Assembly: GCA_037142735.1 (NCBI GenBank)
Contig: JBAXAB010000006.1
Span: 1 to 43,247, forward strand
DNA: 43,247 bases
Direction: 5' to 3'
Source of the DNA: JBAXAB01 sp037142735
GTDB lineage: Bacteria > Patescibacteriota > Minisyncoccia > Phycocordibacterales > CAIZLB01
The notes beneath the pieces were generated by a model that was not told where the DNA came from, did not search any database, and saw only the letters and a program-made list of their open reading frames with translations. The translations under genes and the position numbers were made by a program. Shown piece after piece: positions 6,032-14,860 of the stretch. The stretch's first letter is position 1. Each line of letters begins with the position of its first letter.

Positions 6032-6844
6032 CTAAGCTGCTATAGAGTACCTGCTCCATCGTCTTTCCCCTTCTTTTTTCAACAAACCGCCCGCCACCAT
6101 GTCTAATAATTCTCGTTGTATTGTCTTTTCACTGCAATCTGTAATGCCATCAGCGATATCTTTTATAGAAGGACTTCCTTTTGTTCTTATAATAGAGAGT
6201 ATAGAGTTTCTACGCTGTGTCTTTTTCTGGTCAGCCGCCTGGGAACCAAGTGACGCTTGGCTTTCTGCCCCGCTAGTGTTATTTTTTTTGAATTGAGAGG
6301 TTCTTGGGTTTAGCTTAGGTTGAGAAGGTAGAGTGTGGTGGGTTCGGTGAGAAGCTGTAGTGTGGTGCGCTGAATGCGAATGTTGATTATGATCATAAGT
6401 ATCTTTTGAGAAAAAAGCTTCGTCAAGGACAAAATGTCGCCCAAGATGTGATGGCATTTCTTTTTCCTCAATAGTACTTAATAGGCTTTGAATTTCTTTT
6501 GCTAACAAAGAGTGATTCATCTGAGATTCAATTCCAGAGAACATGGCAATCTCAGAATATGAGATAAGGGACACTCCTGTCCTGATCATGTTGTCCAAGA
6601 GGTTTTTTCTTTCTGGTGAAAGTTCAGTACTCAAAGACAAAGCAGAAGAAACTAAGTCACATGCTAGATCGCGCATCCTGACCTTGATAGGCTCTTTGTC
6701 ATCGAAGAAGTCTGTAATAAGGTATACCGCCCTTGAAATACCATGAGTTTTTTTGTGGACATACATCAAATAAACATCTCCGGTAAACAATGTCCGATAT
6801 CCAACGTTATCGATATTTTGAGATGTAATTCTGTTATCGTTCAT
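6032..6844 (-). CDS. Winged-helix domain protein, function unknown
   Basis: 270 residues. Residues 1-145 are mostly helical, with no motif that I recognise. A low-complexity linker (about 148-212) is rich in His, Ser, Gln and Asn, including a His-dense part around 151-170. Residues about 213-270 form a winged helix: RRNSILSIIRTKG, then PSIKDIADGI, then CSEKTIQRELLDMVAGGLLKKEG, a DeoR-like recognition helix and wing, followed by RWSRYSIA. A DNA-binding regulator is likely; the regulated genes are unknown. It is transcribed away from ftsK, with a 176-nt gap between the two starts. Confidence 0.7.
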   Translation of the reverse strand: MNDNRITSQNIDNVGYRTLFTGDVYLMYVHKKTHGISRAVYLITDFFDDKEPIKVRMRDLACDLVSSALSLSTELSPERKNLLDNMIRTGVSLISYSEIAMFSGIESQMNHSLLAKEIQSLLSTIEEKEMPSHLGRHFVLDEAFFSKDTYDHNQHSHSAHHTTASHRTHHTLPSQPKLNPRTSQFKKNNTSGAESQASLGSQAADQKKTQRRNSILSIIRTKGSPSIKDIADGITDCSEKTIQRELLDMVAGGLLKKEGERRWSRYSIAA

Positions 6845-7007
6845 TTTTTAGTAGTAATAAATAATAGACTGTCTTTTAAGAATCCTAACCTTTCATTTTC
6901 TGACTTTTAGATTTGGGACCTGTAACTAACCATCTATGTCCTATTGCTAAAACTAGTATATATAAGACATTTATAAATGCAACTTTTTCCTGTATAGCCT
7001 TGCGTGC

Positions 7008-7013
7008 TATCAT
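7008..7013 (+). promoter_or_regulatory. Extended -10 of ftsK (TGC-TATCAT)
   Basis: TATCAT, preceded by TGC, ends 7 nt before the ATG at 7021, again predicting a leaderless start. The -35 region is weak. Confidence 0.4.
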
Positions 7014-7020
7014 TTAACAT

Positions 7021-9375
7021 ATGGCAAGAAAGAAAAGAAAAGATGTAGATTACAACGACAGTGAAAAATCCGAAAAGGGGGCATTCTCTGATTTAGGGCA
7101 TTCAACTGTTCAAAGTGTCTGGGGATTATTATTATTTTTATTATCAATATTTTTTATCATCTCTGCCTTTAATAAGGCTGGGATAGTGGGCGAGAAAATC
7201 CATGAATGGCTAGGCTCGTTTTTCGGTCTCGGTTACTACCTCGTTCCCCTACTCTTATTAATACTCTCTATGTCATTTTTTGCTGATAGAGAAAGGCGAT
7301 TTCCGACTTCTAAACTAATTGGTGCGTTTATCTTTTTTGTCTCAGGACTTGGATTATTCTCAATGATCTCGGAGAACAGCGGGGGCTTTCTTGGTGATCT
7401 TATAACCAAACCTTTAATACCTCTTTTTGATAGACCAGTCAGCTATGTCTTCCTTGTCGGACTTATTATTATTTCTCTTGTAGTTATTTTCGACACAGCG
7501 ATCAGAAAAGAATATTTCTTTTTCTGGCGTCTTTTAAAGAAAAATGAAGAGGGTGTGGATAACTTGGACGGTGACGTATTGGATGCGAAAGAATCATCTA
7601 AATTGGACAAAGCGACTGAAGCTGTTAAAGACTTGTCAAAGACAAAAAATGCTGAGACCCGAGATTCAGAAAATACAGAAGGCGTAAAAGACAAGAACGG
7701 TTCTATACAAAAGGACAGCACAAAAAACATTGTAAACAAAGGCTCGAATGGTGACCTTAAGGATTCGCCCCTTCCTAATATACTGATACGTAAGAGTGTA
7801 CTATTGGGTAAGAAGTGGGAGTTCCCACCACTTGAGCTACTTGAAAGAGACAAGGGTAAGCCAGATGTTGGTGATATAAAGGCCAATGCAAATATCATCA
7901 AAAGGACTCTCCAAAACTTCGGTATTGATGTCGAAATGGATGAAGTTTCTATAGGACCTTCAGTCACTCGATATGCCTTGAAGCCTGCAGAAGGCGTCAA
8001 ACTTTCTCGAATTCTTGGCCTCCAAAATAACTTGTCACTTGCACTTGCTGCTCACCCGATTCGAATCGAGGCACCTATTCCTGGTAAATCATTAGTGGGT
8101 ATCGAAATTCCAAATAGTGTAAAAACCATGGTTCGTCTTGGATCATTGCTAGGAGAAGAAGAGTTCAAGAATTCTACAAAACCTCTCTATGTTGCACTTG
8201 GAAAAGGTATCTCTGGAAAGTCCTATTTCGATGACTTGGCAAAAATGCCTCACCTTCTTATCGCCGGTGCTACTGGTTCCGGAAAATCTGTAACTATTCA
8301 CACTGTTATTACCTCCCTTCTCTACAGAAATGCACCTGACAACTTAAAACTAATCTTTATTGATCCAAAACGTGTAGAGCTCACTCTTTACAACAAGATT
8401 CCTCACCTTCTGACCCCGGTTATTACTGACGCCAAAAAAGCCATTCTTGCTCTTCGTTGGGCAGCTAAAGAAATGGATAGACGATATGACATCTTGGAAA
8501 AAAGTTCTGTTCGAGACATCGCTTCATATCATAAAAATGTTCTATTGCCTGAACTCGAAAAAATCAAGGCTGACGAAAACTTAAAGGTTAAGAAGGGCGA
8601 AGAGGACGCGAGCGAATACATAGAAGCAAAACTACCTGACAGCATGCCATACATTGTAATCGTAATAGATGAACTTGCAGATATTATGCAAACCTATCCT
8701 AGGGAGTTGGAATCTGCCATTGTACGCCTTGCACAAATGAGTCGTGCCGTTGGTATTCACCTTATCCTTTCTACCCAGCGACCTTCGGTAAACGTCATCA
8801 CTGGTCTCATTAAAGCAAACGTTCCATCTCGTATTGCCCTTCAGGTAGCCTCCCAGATCGATTCTCGAACCATCCTTGATATGCGTGGGGCTGAAGAATT
8901 GCTAGGTGCCGGGGACATGCTCTATCTATCAGCCGAAATGTCATCTCCTCGCCGTATCCAATCAGCCTTTATGTCCGAAACGGAACTAAAGAAGGTAGTA
9001 AAACACCTTGTTGATCACATAGATTCAACTACTGAAGAAATCCAGATTGATAACGAGGAAAATGGTGGTAGTGCAGTGAATGACCCAATATTCTCTGCTT
9101 CAGCTGAGAGCGGAGTTGACCCTGAAGATGATGACGAGCTGTACCAAGAAGCAAAAGAGATGGTAATGCAGATCGGTAAGGCATCTACTTCATATATTCA
9201 GCGAAAATTACGTGTTGGCTATGCCCGAGCAGCACGCTTGATGGATATATTAGAAGAACGTGGAGTAATTGGACCTGCAGACGGTGCTCGCCCTCGTGAA
9301 GTTATCGGCTATGGAGGGGGCGATTCGACAGGAGGAGGTTCAGATGAAAATAGCGATAATTCATCAATTATTTAG
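7021..9375 (+). CDS. ftsK: DNA translocase FtsK
   Basis: 784 residues. FtsK is the septum-bound ATP-driven DNA pump that clears chromosomes at division and supports dimer resolution. The N-terminus has four hydrophobic segments (about 32-51, 70-87, 99-117, 141-157). A charged linker (about 170-250) is much shorter than in E. coli. The alpha/beta motor follows, with Walker A GATGSGKS at 416-423 and Walker B IVIVIDELAD around 545-554, and the STQRPSVNVITG motif near 584. The C-terminal gamma winged helix (about 695-755, ASTSYIQRKLRVGYARAARLMD) reads orientation sequences on DNA. A Gly/Ser-rich tail ends the protein. It starts a + strand cluster with a small membrane protein and recA. Confidence 0.97.
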   Translation: MARKKRKDVDYNDSEKSEKGAFSDLGHSTVQSVWGLLLFLLSIFFIISAFNKAGIVGEKIHEWLGSFFGLGYYLVPLLLLILSMSFFADRERRFPTSKLIGAFIFFVSGLGLFSMISENSGGFLGDLITKPLIPLFDRPVSYVFLVGLIIISLVVIFDTAIRKEYFFFWRLLKKNEEGVDNLDGDVLDAKESSKLDKATEAVKDLSKTKNAETRDSENTEGVKDKNGSIQKDSTKNIVNKGSNGDLKDSPLPNILIRKSVLLGKKWEFPPLELLERDKGKPDVGDIKANANIIKRTLQNFGIDVEMDEVSIGPSVTRYALKPAEGVKLSRILGLQNNLSLALAAHPIRIEAPIPGKSLVGIEIPNSVKTMVRLGSLLGEEEFKNSTKPLYVALGKGISGKSYFDDLAKMPHLLIAGATGSGKSVTIHTVITSLLYRNAPDNLKLIFIDPKRVELTLYNKIPHLLTPVITDAKKAILALRWAAKEMDRRYDILEKSSVRDIASYHKNVLLPELEKIKADENLKVKKGEEDASEYIEAKLPDSMPYIVIVIDELADIMQTYPRELESAIVRLAQMSRAVGIHLILSTQRPSVNVITGLIKANVPSRIALQVASQIDSRTILDMRGAEELLGAGDMLYLSAEMSSPRRIQSAFMSETELKKVVKHLVDHIDSTTEEIQIDNEENGGSAVNDPIFSASAESGVDPEDDDELYQEAKEMVMQIGKASTSYIQRKLRVGYARAARLMDILEERGVIGPADGARPREVIGYGGGDSTGGGSDENSDNSSII

Positions 9376-9408
9376 AAAAAGTTTATTAATCTTTAATCAA
9401 CAAGCTGT

Positions 9409-9771
9409 ATGATCAAACCATATGATGATGGAAAAGTAATAGTAAAAACGGTACTTGTTCTAGTTTTCATATTGTTTATCGTGAGTTATGGATTCTATCA
9501 GTCTAAGAATCTAATCTACGGTCCTAAAATAAGCTTAGATGGTTCATTTAACTCACCCCAGGTGGTCAATGATGATATAATAAAGCTTAGCGGAACAGCC
9601 AAAAACATAGCCACAATTTCATTAAATGACAGGCCTATTTCAGTTGATGAGACAGGTGCGTTTGATGAAAAAGTACTTCTCTTCCCCGGCTACAACGTCA
9701 TCAAGCTCTTTGGTAAAGACAAGTTCGGTGCGAGTACAGAAAAAATGATCGAGGTGATATACAAGATATAA
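9409..9771 (+). CDS. Small membrane-anchored Ig-like protein
   Basis: 120 residues. One N-terminal transmembrane segment (about 12-29) is followed by an extracytoplasmic beta-domain (about 35-120) with the pattern of a glucodextranase/cadherin-like Ig fold: LSGTAKNIATISLNDRPI, then AFDEKVLLFPGYNVIKL, then a final strand EKMIEVIYKI. Such domains usually mediate protein or glycan contacts. It lies 33 nt after ftsK and just before recA in one direction, so it is probably co-transcribed; a link to cell division or envelope is only inferred from that. There are no catalytic motifs. Confidence 0.7.
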   Translation: MIKPYDDGKVIVKTVLVLVFILFIVSYGFYQSKNLIYGPKISLDGSFNSPQVVNDDIIKLSGTAKNIATISLNDRPISVDETGAFDEKVLLFPGYNVIKLFGKDKFGASTEKMIEVIYKI

Positions 9772-9788
9772 ATAATTTGCAAAATTAC

Positions 9789-10871
9789 ATGAAAAAGAAA
9801 ATAAAAAAAACAGGAAAAACAAACACAGATGACGAGATGGACTCACCGAAAGAAAAAACCAGAAATGATAGCAATTCTATGTCTATACATGACACTCTGG
9901 CACAGATTAAAACAAAATTCGGTGAAGATTCAATCATGACGCTTGGTGAAAAACCAAAAGTTGATATTGATGTAATACCTACTGGATCAATTGGACTCGA
10001 TGCGGCACTTGGTGTAGGAGGACTCCCTCGCGGACGAATCGTAGAAATTTTTGGCCCAGAATCATCAGGGAAGACCACCCTCGCCCTTCATGTTATTGCT
10101 CAAGCTCAGAAAAAAGGTGGTGTTTGTGCGTACATTGATGCGGAACATGCCATGGACCCTGACTATTCTGTAAAAATTGGAGTAAACATCGACAACCTAT
10201 TGATCTCGCAACCAGATACAGGTGAACAAGCTTTGGAAATTGTAGAAAGTTTAGTCAGAACTGGAAAGATTGATGTAGTTGTTATTGACTCTGTAGCCGC
10301 ATTAACTCCAAAGGATGAAATTGAAGGTGATATGGGTGCATTCCACGTTGGAAAGCAAGCGAGACTAATGTCACAAGCGCTTCGAAAGCTAACTGCCATT
10401 GTAGCGAAAAGTAAGACCATTGTTATTTTTATAAACCAAATCCGAATGCAGATTGGTGTGATGTTTGGAAATCCTGAAACAACTCCAGGCGGAAAGGCTT
10501 TGAAGTTCTACACTTCTATTCGATTAGATATTCGACGAATTGCCCAAATCAAGAAAGGTGAAGAAATCATGGGCGGACGAGTGCGCGTAAAGGTGGTTAA
10601 AAACAAAGTGGCTGCCCCCTTCCGTCAGACAGAGTTCGATCTAATGTACAACGAGGGTATTTCTCGTGAAGGTGAGATCATCGCTCTTGGTGAAAAGATG
10701 GGTTTTGTGACAAAAATGGGAAGCTCATATTCATATGGCGAGATGAAACTGGGACGTGGCTATGACGCGACACGACAGTTTTTAAGAGAGAATAAGGATG
10801 TTGCTGAGGAAATACTTGGCAAGATCCGTGAACACCTCAAGGATCCGGTTTTAGTGGTTAGTGGGGAGTAA
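9789..10871 (+). CDS. recA: Recombinase RecA
   Basis: 360 residues from the ATG at 9789. RecA forms filaments on single-stranded DNA, carries out strand exchange and stimulates LexA self-cleavage. The Walker A motif GPESSGKT is at 89-96, Walker B is VVVIDSVAALTP, loop L1 has EGDMGAFHVGKQARLMSQALRKL, and loop L2 follows INQIRMQIGVMFGNPETTPGG. The N-terminus has a Lys-rich extension of about 30 residues before the usual start region. A TTG at 9777 would add four residues; the ATG is preferred. No GAAC-N4-GTTC box is visible before recA, ftsK or the small gene between them, so it does not appear to be under the LexA box seen at 33061. Confidence 0.98.
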   Translation: MKKKIKKTGKTNTDDEMDSPKEKTRNDSNSMSIHDTLAQIKTKFGEDSIMTLGEKPKVDIDVIPTGSIGLDAALGVGGLPRGRIVEIFGPESSGKTTLALHVIAQAQKKGGVCAYIDAEHAMDPDYSVKIGVNIDNLLISQPDTGEQALEIVESLVRTGKIDVVVIDSVAALTPKDEIEGDMGAFHVGKQARLMSQALRKLTAIVAKSKTIVIFINQIRMQIGVMFGNPETTPGGKALKFYTSIRLDIRRIAQIKKGEEIMGGRVRVKVVKNKVAAPFRQTEFDLMYNEGISREGEIIALGEKMGFVTKMGSSYSYGEMKLGRGYDATRQFLRENKDVAEEILGKIREHLKDPVLVVSGE

Positions 10872-10890
10872 GATTCTAAAAAATATATAT

Positions 10891-10932
10891 GAAAATGGGG
10901 ATTTAACTTCAAGTAGACAATCCCCCATTTTC
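10891..10932 (+). terminator. recA terminator
   Basis: GAAAATGGGGATT (10891-10903) pairs with AATCCCCCATTTTC (10919-10932, one bulged C), about 20 nt past the recA stop. The Ts lie within the 3' arm. Confidence 0.6.
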
Positions 10933-10970
10933 GTATAGAATCTAACAATACTTATTTAATTTACATCACC

Positions 10971-11537
10971 ATGCTGGAATACAACGAAATCACATTACGA
11001 AAATATATTGTCTTTGAAAATGAACCTTGGGAAGTCCTCGATGCGCATGTTTTCCGTAAACAACAGCGAAAGCCTGTTAATGCAACAAAACTACGAAACC
11101 TTCTAAATGGCCGCGTCATGGAACATTCTTTTCATGTTTCTGATAAAGCTGAAGAGGCTGAAATCATATCTCGAAAAGTAAAATACATGTACACAAATAG
11201 AGGCGAATGGTGGTTCTGCAGTGAAAACAATCCAGCAGACAGATTTCAACTTGCGGATACATTAATTGGTGACTCTAGAAAGTTTCTAAAGACTAATAGC
11301 GTAATTGAGGCCCTTCAATTCGAAGACAAGATATTCGGAGTAAAACTCCCTATCAAAGTTGAACTTTTGGTAAAAGAAGCCCCTCCTGCTGTCCGTGGTG
11401 ACACGGCTAAAGGTGGCAACAAAGTCATTACTCTTGAGACTGGTGCAACAATTACCGCCCCAATGTTCGTAGAACCGGGAGACATTGTTCGAATTAATAC
11501 AGAAACTGGAGAATACGTAGACCGAGTGACGAAATAA
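10971..11537 (+). CDS. efp: Elongation factor P, atypical tip loop
   Basis: 188 residues, full length for EF-P, which binds next to the P-site tRNA and relieves stalling at polyproline. All three beta-barrel domains are present: the KOW-like N-domain (KYIVFENEPWEVLDAHVF, KLRNLLNGRV), the central OB domain (MYTNRGEWWFC) and the C-terminal OB domain (GDTAKGGNKVITLETGATI, EYVDRV). The domain I tip, normally ...PGKG..., reads KQQRKPVNATK. Ungapped alignment with E. coli EF-P puts Gln32 where the modified Lys34 would be, with Arg33 and Lys34 beside it. The canonical EpmAB lysylation target is therefore absent, and modification, if any, must differ. A strong terminator follows. Confidence 0.96.
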   Translation: MLEYNEITLRKYIVFENEPWEVLDAHVFRKQQRKPVNATKLRNLLNGRVMEHSFHVSDKAEEAEIISRKVKYMYTNRGEWWFCSENNPADRFQLADTLIGDSRKFLKTNSVIEALQFEDKIFGVKLPIKVELLVKEAPPAVRGDTAKGGNKVITLETGATITAPMFVEPGDIVRINTETGEYVDRVTK

Positions 11538-11553
11538 CACTGATCCTATAAAA

Positions 11554-11581
11554 CAAAAACCTCCCAACTGGGAGGTTTTTG
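11554..11581. terminator. Bidirectional terminator between efp and rpsR
   Basis: CAAAAACCTCCC (11554-11565) and GGGAGGTTTTTG (11570-11581) are perfect complements with loop AACT and T-tracts on both strands. It serves the convergent efp and rpsF-ssb-rpsR transcripts. Confidence 0.85.
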
Positions 11582-11601
11582 TTTTATATAAACGTCACTT
11601 T

Positions 11602-11805
11602 TTACGCGGCCACGAAAGGAATCAAAGCCATAAATCGAGAACGCTTGATCGCAAGTGCGAGCTGTCGTTGATTCTTGGCAGTCACACCAGTTCTCTTTCG
11701 AGAAAGGATACGTCCGTGAGGATTCAAGAACTTCTTTAGAAGGTCTACATCTTTGTAATCGATGTGTTTTATATTATTTTGAGTGAAATAGCACTGCTTT
11801 TTCAT
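11602..11805 (-). CDS. rpsR: Ribosomal protein S18
   Basis: 67 residues. S18 binds S6 on the 30S platform. The typical stretch DVDLLKKFLNPHGRILSRKRTGVTAKNQRQLALAIKRSRF is intact (residues about 20-58). It is the last gene of the classic rpsF-ssb-rpsR operon, 40 nt after ssb. The N-terminus (MKKQCYFTQNN) has only one Cys, so the zinc-type Cys set found in some S18 proteins is missing. The order and strand match many bacteria. Confidence 0.96.
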   Translation of the reverse strand: MKKQCYFTQNNIKHIDYKDVDLLKKFLNPHGRILSRKRTGVTAKNQRQLALAIKRSRFMALIPFVAA

Positions 11806-11845
11806 AGTAATTTCTTTAATTTATTAATTGTATAAGTTCTTCTGT

Positions 11846-12316
11846 TTAGAATGGGATATCTTCTGGATTAATCTCCTCTTGTGGGTATTCAATCTGTTCT
11901 AGTGGAGCTGATGCAGTCTTCTTACCTGATTCAGAAGGACCTGAAGATTTTGTTTCACTACCTCCCGAGTATCCACCCCCCTGGCCTGTTGGTTTTGGAC
12001 CAAACTGGAATCGTTCAGCAATCACTTCGGTTCGATAATTCTTTTTACCATCTGGACCATCCCAACTACGAGTCTGGATTCGTCCTTCGATAAAAATGTT
12101 ACTACCCTTTTTCATGTACTGGCCGATTACCTCTGCTTGTTTACCGAAAACCACGATATTGTGGAAATCGACAGCTTCTTGCTTTGCCCCGGCCTGATCT
12201 TTCCAAGTGCGATTTGTTGCGACTGAAAAGCTGGCTACTTGCATTCCCGACGGTAAGGCTTTTAATTCTGGATCTTTTGTAATGTTCCCGATGATAAAAA
12301 CTTTGTTTAAATACAT
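11846..12316 (-). CDS. ssb: Single-stranded DNA-binding protein
   Basis: 156 residues. SSB tetramers coat ssDNA and recruit repair and replication proteins. The OB fold covers about 1-105 (MYLNKVFIIGNITKDPELK, SFSVATNR, VDFHNIVVFGKQAE, GSNIFIEGRIQTRSW). A Gly/Ser/Lys-rich linker follows, and the acidic C-terminal tip ends in EDIPF, the usual partner-binding hook. It lies between rpsF and rpsR with short spacers, in the standard operon. Confidence 0.97.
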   Translation of the reverse strand: MYLNKVFIIGNITKDPELKALPSGMQVASFSVATNRTWKDQAGAKQEAVDFHNIVVFGKQAEVIGQYMKKGSNIFIEGRIQTRSWDGPDGKKNYRTEVIAERFQFGPKPTGQGGGYSGGSETKSSGPSESGKKTASAPLEQIEYPQEEINPEDIPF

Positions 12317-12338
12317 ATTATTCTGTTATGTCCTTTCA

Positions 12339-12839
12339 CTATTCTTTAATTGTTTCCTTGACTACTTCAGGAGTAGCTTCATCGACAAGTATATCATTTT
12401 TAGCGACAACCTCATCTGTGAAAGTTTCATCCTCTGATTCCTTACTGTACCCGATAGCTTTTACGCCATCAGTCACCATAGTGTGTTCAGCTACAGTTTT
12501 AACAATAATGTAACGAAGCATAGGGTCAAAGGCTTTAATGTCCTTTTCTACTGCTTCTAATTTTTCTGGTTCCAATGTGAATTTAACCCAACCGAAATAA
12601 GCATTTACGTAATGCTTTTTCTCAGCTTTGATTGTCTTAGACATTGAATACGCTAGCTTGATAAGTTTTGGAGCTCCTTCAGCTATAAAGGTTCCACCCT
12701 GTTTTTCTATTGTTGACTTTAGCTGCGAGAATTGTACAGGTACATCTGCTTCAGCTACGGTCGGGAGCAAGTGAAAACCAAGTTCGTAAACTCGGCTCGC
12801 TGACTCCTCGAAAGCCATTTCATTTATATCTTTTGTCAT
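12339..12839 (-). CDS. rpsF: Ribosomal protein S6
   Basis: 166 residues, longer than the usual 95-135. S6 is a 30S platform protein pairing with S18. The ferredoxin-like core covers about 15-118 (YELGFHLLPTVAE, QLKSTIEKQGGTFIAEGAPKLIKLAY, NAYFGWVKFTLEPEKLEAVEKDIK, MLRYIIVKT). The final about 40 residues form an acidic tail (SKESEDETFTDEV...). It is the first gene of rpsF-ssb-rpsR. Its promoter TTGAAA-17-TACATT ends 6 nt before the ATG, so the operon mRNA probably starts at the start codon. Confidence 0.95.
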   Translation of the reverse strand: MTKDINEMAFEESASRVYELGFHLLPTVAEADVPVQFSQLKSTIEKQGGTFIAEGAPKLIKLAYSMSKTIKAEKKHYVNAYFGWVKFTLEPEKLEAVEKDIKAFDPMLRYIIVKTVAEHTMVTDGVKAIGYSKESEDETFTDEVVAKNDILVDEATPEVVKETIKE

Positions 12840-12845
12840 TTTCCC

Positions 12846-12874
12846 AATGTAACACAGGGTGCCAAGATTTTCAA
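12846..12874 (-). promoter_or_regulatory. rpsF-ssb-rpsR promoter (TTGAAA-17-TACATT)
   Basis: On the minus strand the -35 is at 12869-12874 and the -10 at 12846-12851. Six nt (GGGAAA) separate the -10 from the ATG, which predicts a leaderless operon mRNA. Confidence 0.6.
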
Positions 12875-12877
12875 GCT

Positions 12878-13657
12878 TTAGCTGAAAATGATACCAAACA
12901 TCCTCTGAGCATTCTCCCTTATAGCTGTTGCAAGGGCTTCCTCTGAAAGACCCTTTATTTCGGCCATTTTTGCCACAATCAAAGGTATATTGCTGGGGGT
13001 ATTCCTTTGTCCCCTAAGGGGCACCGGAGTCACGAACGGACAATCGGTCTCAGACATGATTGAATCATGTGGTGTTGCCACAACCAAAGATTCATATTGT
13101 TTTGCAAAAGTAACCACCCCAGTATATGAAACAGAAAATCCTCTTTTAATAAATTCTTCTGCCTCCATCACACTACCCGCAAAGAAATGTACATTCCCCC
13201 GCAATTCTACATCTGTTCGTATTAAGTACTGATCAAGAACTGTTAAAATATCCGTGTATGAATTTCTTGCATGAATCATCAAAGGTTTTTTACATTCGAT
13301 AGCCAATCTTATCTCATCATTAAACACCGCTATTTGCCTTTCTTTTGAGAAAGGTTCTCGGAAATAATCCAATCCGCATTCCCCTATTCCAACCACTTTT
13401 TCATGCATGGCAAGCTTCTTAAAGGCTTCATAGTCAAAGTCGGTCTCATTAGCCGTCGTAGGGTGCATACCCACAATTGCATAGCAGTTTGGATATTTTT
13501 CTGCCAAAGCTACTACTTGATTGGAAGTTTCTAGATCTGTTCCTACATTAATTATAATAATCCCTTTTTGATCGGCATCTTTAATGACAGCTTCACGATC
13601 TGTATCATATTCTGAAAAATTCACATGTGCGTGAATATCGATATATTTATATTTCAT
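12878..13657 (-). CDS. tatD: TatD family metal-dependent DNase/hydrolase
   Basis: 259 residues from the ATG at 13657 (MKYKYIDIHAHVNF). TatD enzymes are TIM-barrel metallohydrolases with 3'-5' nuclease activity used in DNA repair and turnover. Metal ligands are visible: H-A-H at 9-11, GIGECGLDYF (Glu), MIHAR (His) and the later MSETDCPF (Asp). The family ending NAQRMFGI is present. The frame is open further upstream, but the ATG at 13657 fits the family N-terminus and overlaps the last 11 nt of the upstream permease gene, so the two are translationally coupled. Confidence 0.93.
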   Translation of the reverse strand: MKYKYIDIHAHVNFSEYDTDREAVIKDADQKGIIIINVGTDLETSNQVVALAEKYPNCYAIVGMHPTTANETDFDYEAFKKLAMHEKVVGIGECGLDYFREPFSKERQIAVFNDEIRLAIECKKPLMIHARNSYTDILTVLDQYLIRTDVELRGNVHFFAGSVMEAEEFIKRGFSVSYTGVVTFAKQYESLVVATPHDSIMSETDCPFVTPVPLRGQRNTPSNIPLIVAKMAEIKGLSEEALATAIRENAQRMFGIIFS

Positions 13658-14783
13658 TAGTAGTGATGTCTCCCCTAAAGACCTCATCTGGGATAGGCTC
13701 TGCAATGGAAGCACTAATCATTGATACCCTCTTTCGCCTTTCTACATCTGCCAAGATCTCGACAATAGCTACTGCAACTGGCACTGATAACAATGCACCA
13801 ATAATTCCGGCCAACTGGGCACCGGCTACCAAAGATAAAATAACGAGAAGTGGTGGTACGCCAATAATCTTTCGTACAACTAAAGGATAAATAACGTGTG
13901 ATTCAATTTGTTGAATAATCAAATATAGGGCAATCACGATAAGTCCTAGCCCGAGACCACCATCGAGTGTAGCGAATAGGAAGGCTGGAACGGCAGCAAG
14001 TACCAATCCAACGACAGGAATAAGTTCAAAGAATGCTGCCACGAATGCAAGAAGGAGTGGGTGTGGAATATCAGTAAAGACCATACCGAGAAGTGCAAGA
14101 CCTGCGTAGGTGAGAAATCCAACAATGAGAGCAAGAACTAATTGCCCCTGCATCCATCTACCAATTTTATTTTGAGTTCGTCTCCATAAATCTTTAACAT
14201 GTTTTTCATAACGGATGGGTACAATGATGTCTAAAAATTCCCCTACCCCATCCTCTCGGACAGCCAGATAGAACGACACTACAATAATAAGTACAAGACC
14301 GATCACCCCGCCGACAAAACCAGACACAGTATCGAAAACTCCTCCAGAAAAATTCGAGATTGCATTTACAACAATAGAGCTAATATCTCCAAGTGAAATA
14401 GATGAAGGTAGATCTGGAAAAAGATTACGGATGCTGGAAAGATTTCCTTTGGCACTAATCAATTCTGCAGTTTTTACACTTTTGGGCAATCCATTCAATG
14501 CCGTGATTGTTTCACTAAAAAGCGGTGGAAGAATAAATGTAAAGAAGCTGACAACTAGGCCTAGCACAATTAGATACATTATAACTACAGCTGTTGGACG
14601 TGGTAAGCGCCGACGCATAAACCATCTGGTTCCCGGCTCAATGACCGACGCTACCACAACCGCCGCAAGCACAAGAACGATTAGTCCACGCAATTCAAAT
14701 GCCGCGTAGGCTCCTAGTACAAAAATCAACACTCGAAAGAGCGTTCCGGTCTCTATTGTGATGGCCTGTTTCTTGATATCCAT
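13647..14783 (-). CDS. AI-2E family transporter (PerM-like)
   Basis: 378 residues. Members are membrane proteins with about eight helices, annotated as AI-2 exporters, permeases or ion antiporters; substrate assignment by homology is weak. Here two N-terminal helices (about 13-45), a third (65-90), a large soluble segment (about 90-155), then helices around 150-172, 210-235, 242-275, 280-300 and 310-345 are visible. The family motifs PVVGLVLAAVPAFL and ESHVIYPLVVRKIIGVPPLLVI are clear. The -10 TATTCT (14791-14796) lies 7 nt before the ATG. It is co-transcribed with tatD. Confidence 0.88.
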   Translation of the reverse strand: MDIKKQAITIETGTLFRVLIFVLGAYAAFELRGLIVLVLAAVVVASVIEPGTRWFMRRRLPRPTAVVIMYLIVLGLVVSFFTFILPPLFSETITALNGLPKSVKTAELISAKGNLSSIRNLFPDLPSSISLGDISSIVVNAISNFSGGVFDTVSGFVGGVIGLVLIIVVSFYLAVREDGVGEFLDIIVPIRYEKHVKDLWRRTQNKIGRWMQGQLVLALIVGFLTYAGLALLGMVFTDIPHPLLLAFVAAFFELIPVVGLVLAAVPAFLFATLDGGLGLGLIVIALYLIIQQIESHVIYPLVVRKIIGVPPLLVILSLVAGAQLAGIIGALLSVPVAVAIVEILADVERRKRVSMISASIAEPIPDEVFRGDITTNEI

Positions 14784-14790
14784 TAGCTTT

Positions 14791-14818
14791 AGAATAGCAC
14801 ATTATAGTGGCTACTCAA
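14791..14818 (-). promoter_or_regulatory. Promoter of the PerM-tatD pair (TTGAGT-16-TGC-TATTCT)
   Basis: On the minus strand TTGAGT (14813-14818) and the extended -10 TATTCT (14791-14796) are 16 nt apart; 7 nt separate the -10 from the ATG (leaderless type). Confidence 0.45.
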
Positions 14819-14860
14819 CTCGTTAGACGTACCAGGATAAAAAACCTTGCAAAATATGGG

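Noticed and set aside
7443..8000. 185-codon minus-strand ORF inside ftsK
   Set aside because: Shadow frame opposite the FtsK linker and motor start; Ser/Phe-rich composition typical of antisense frames.
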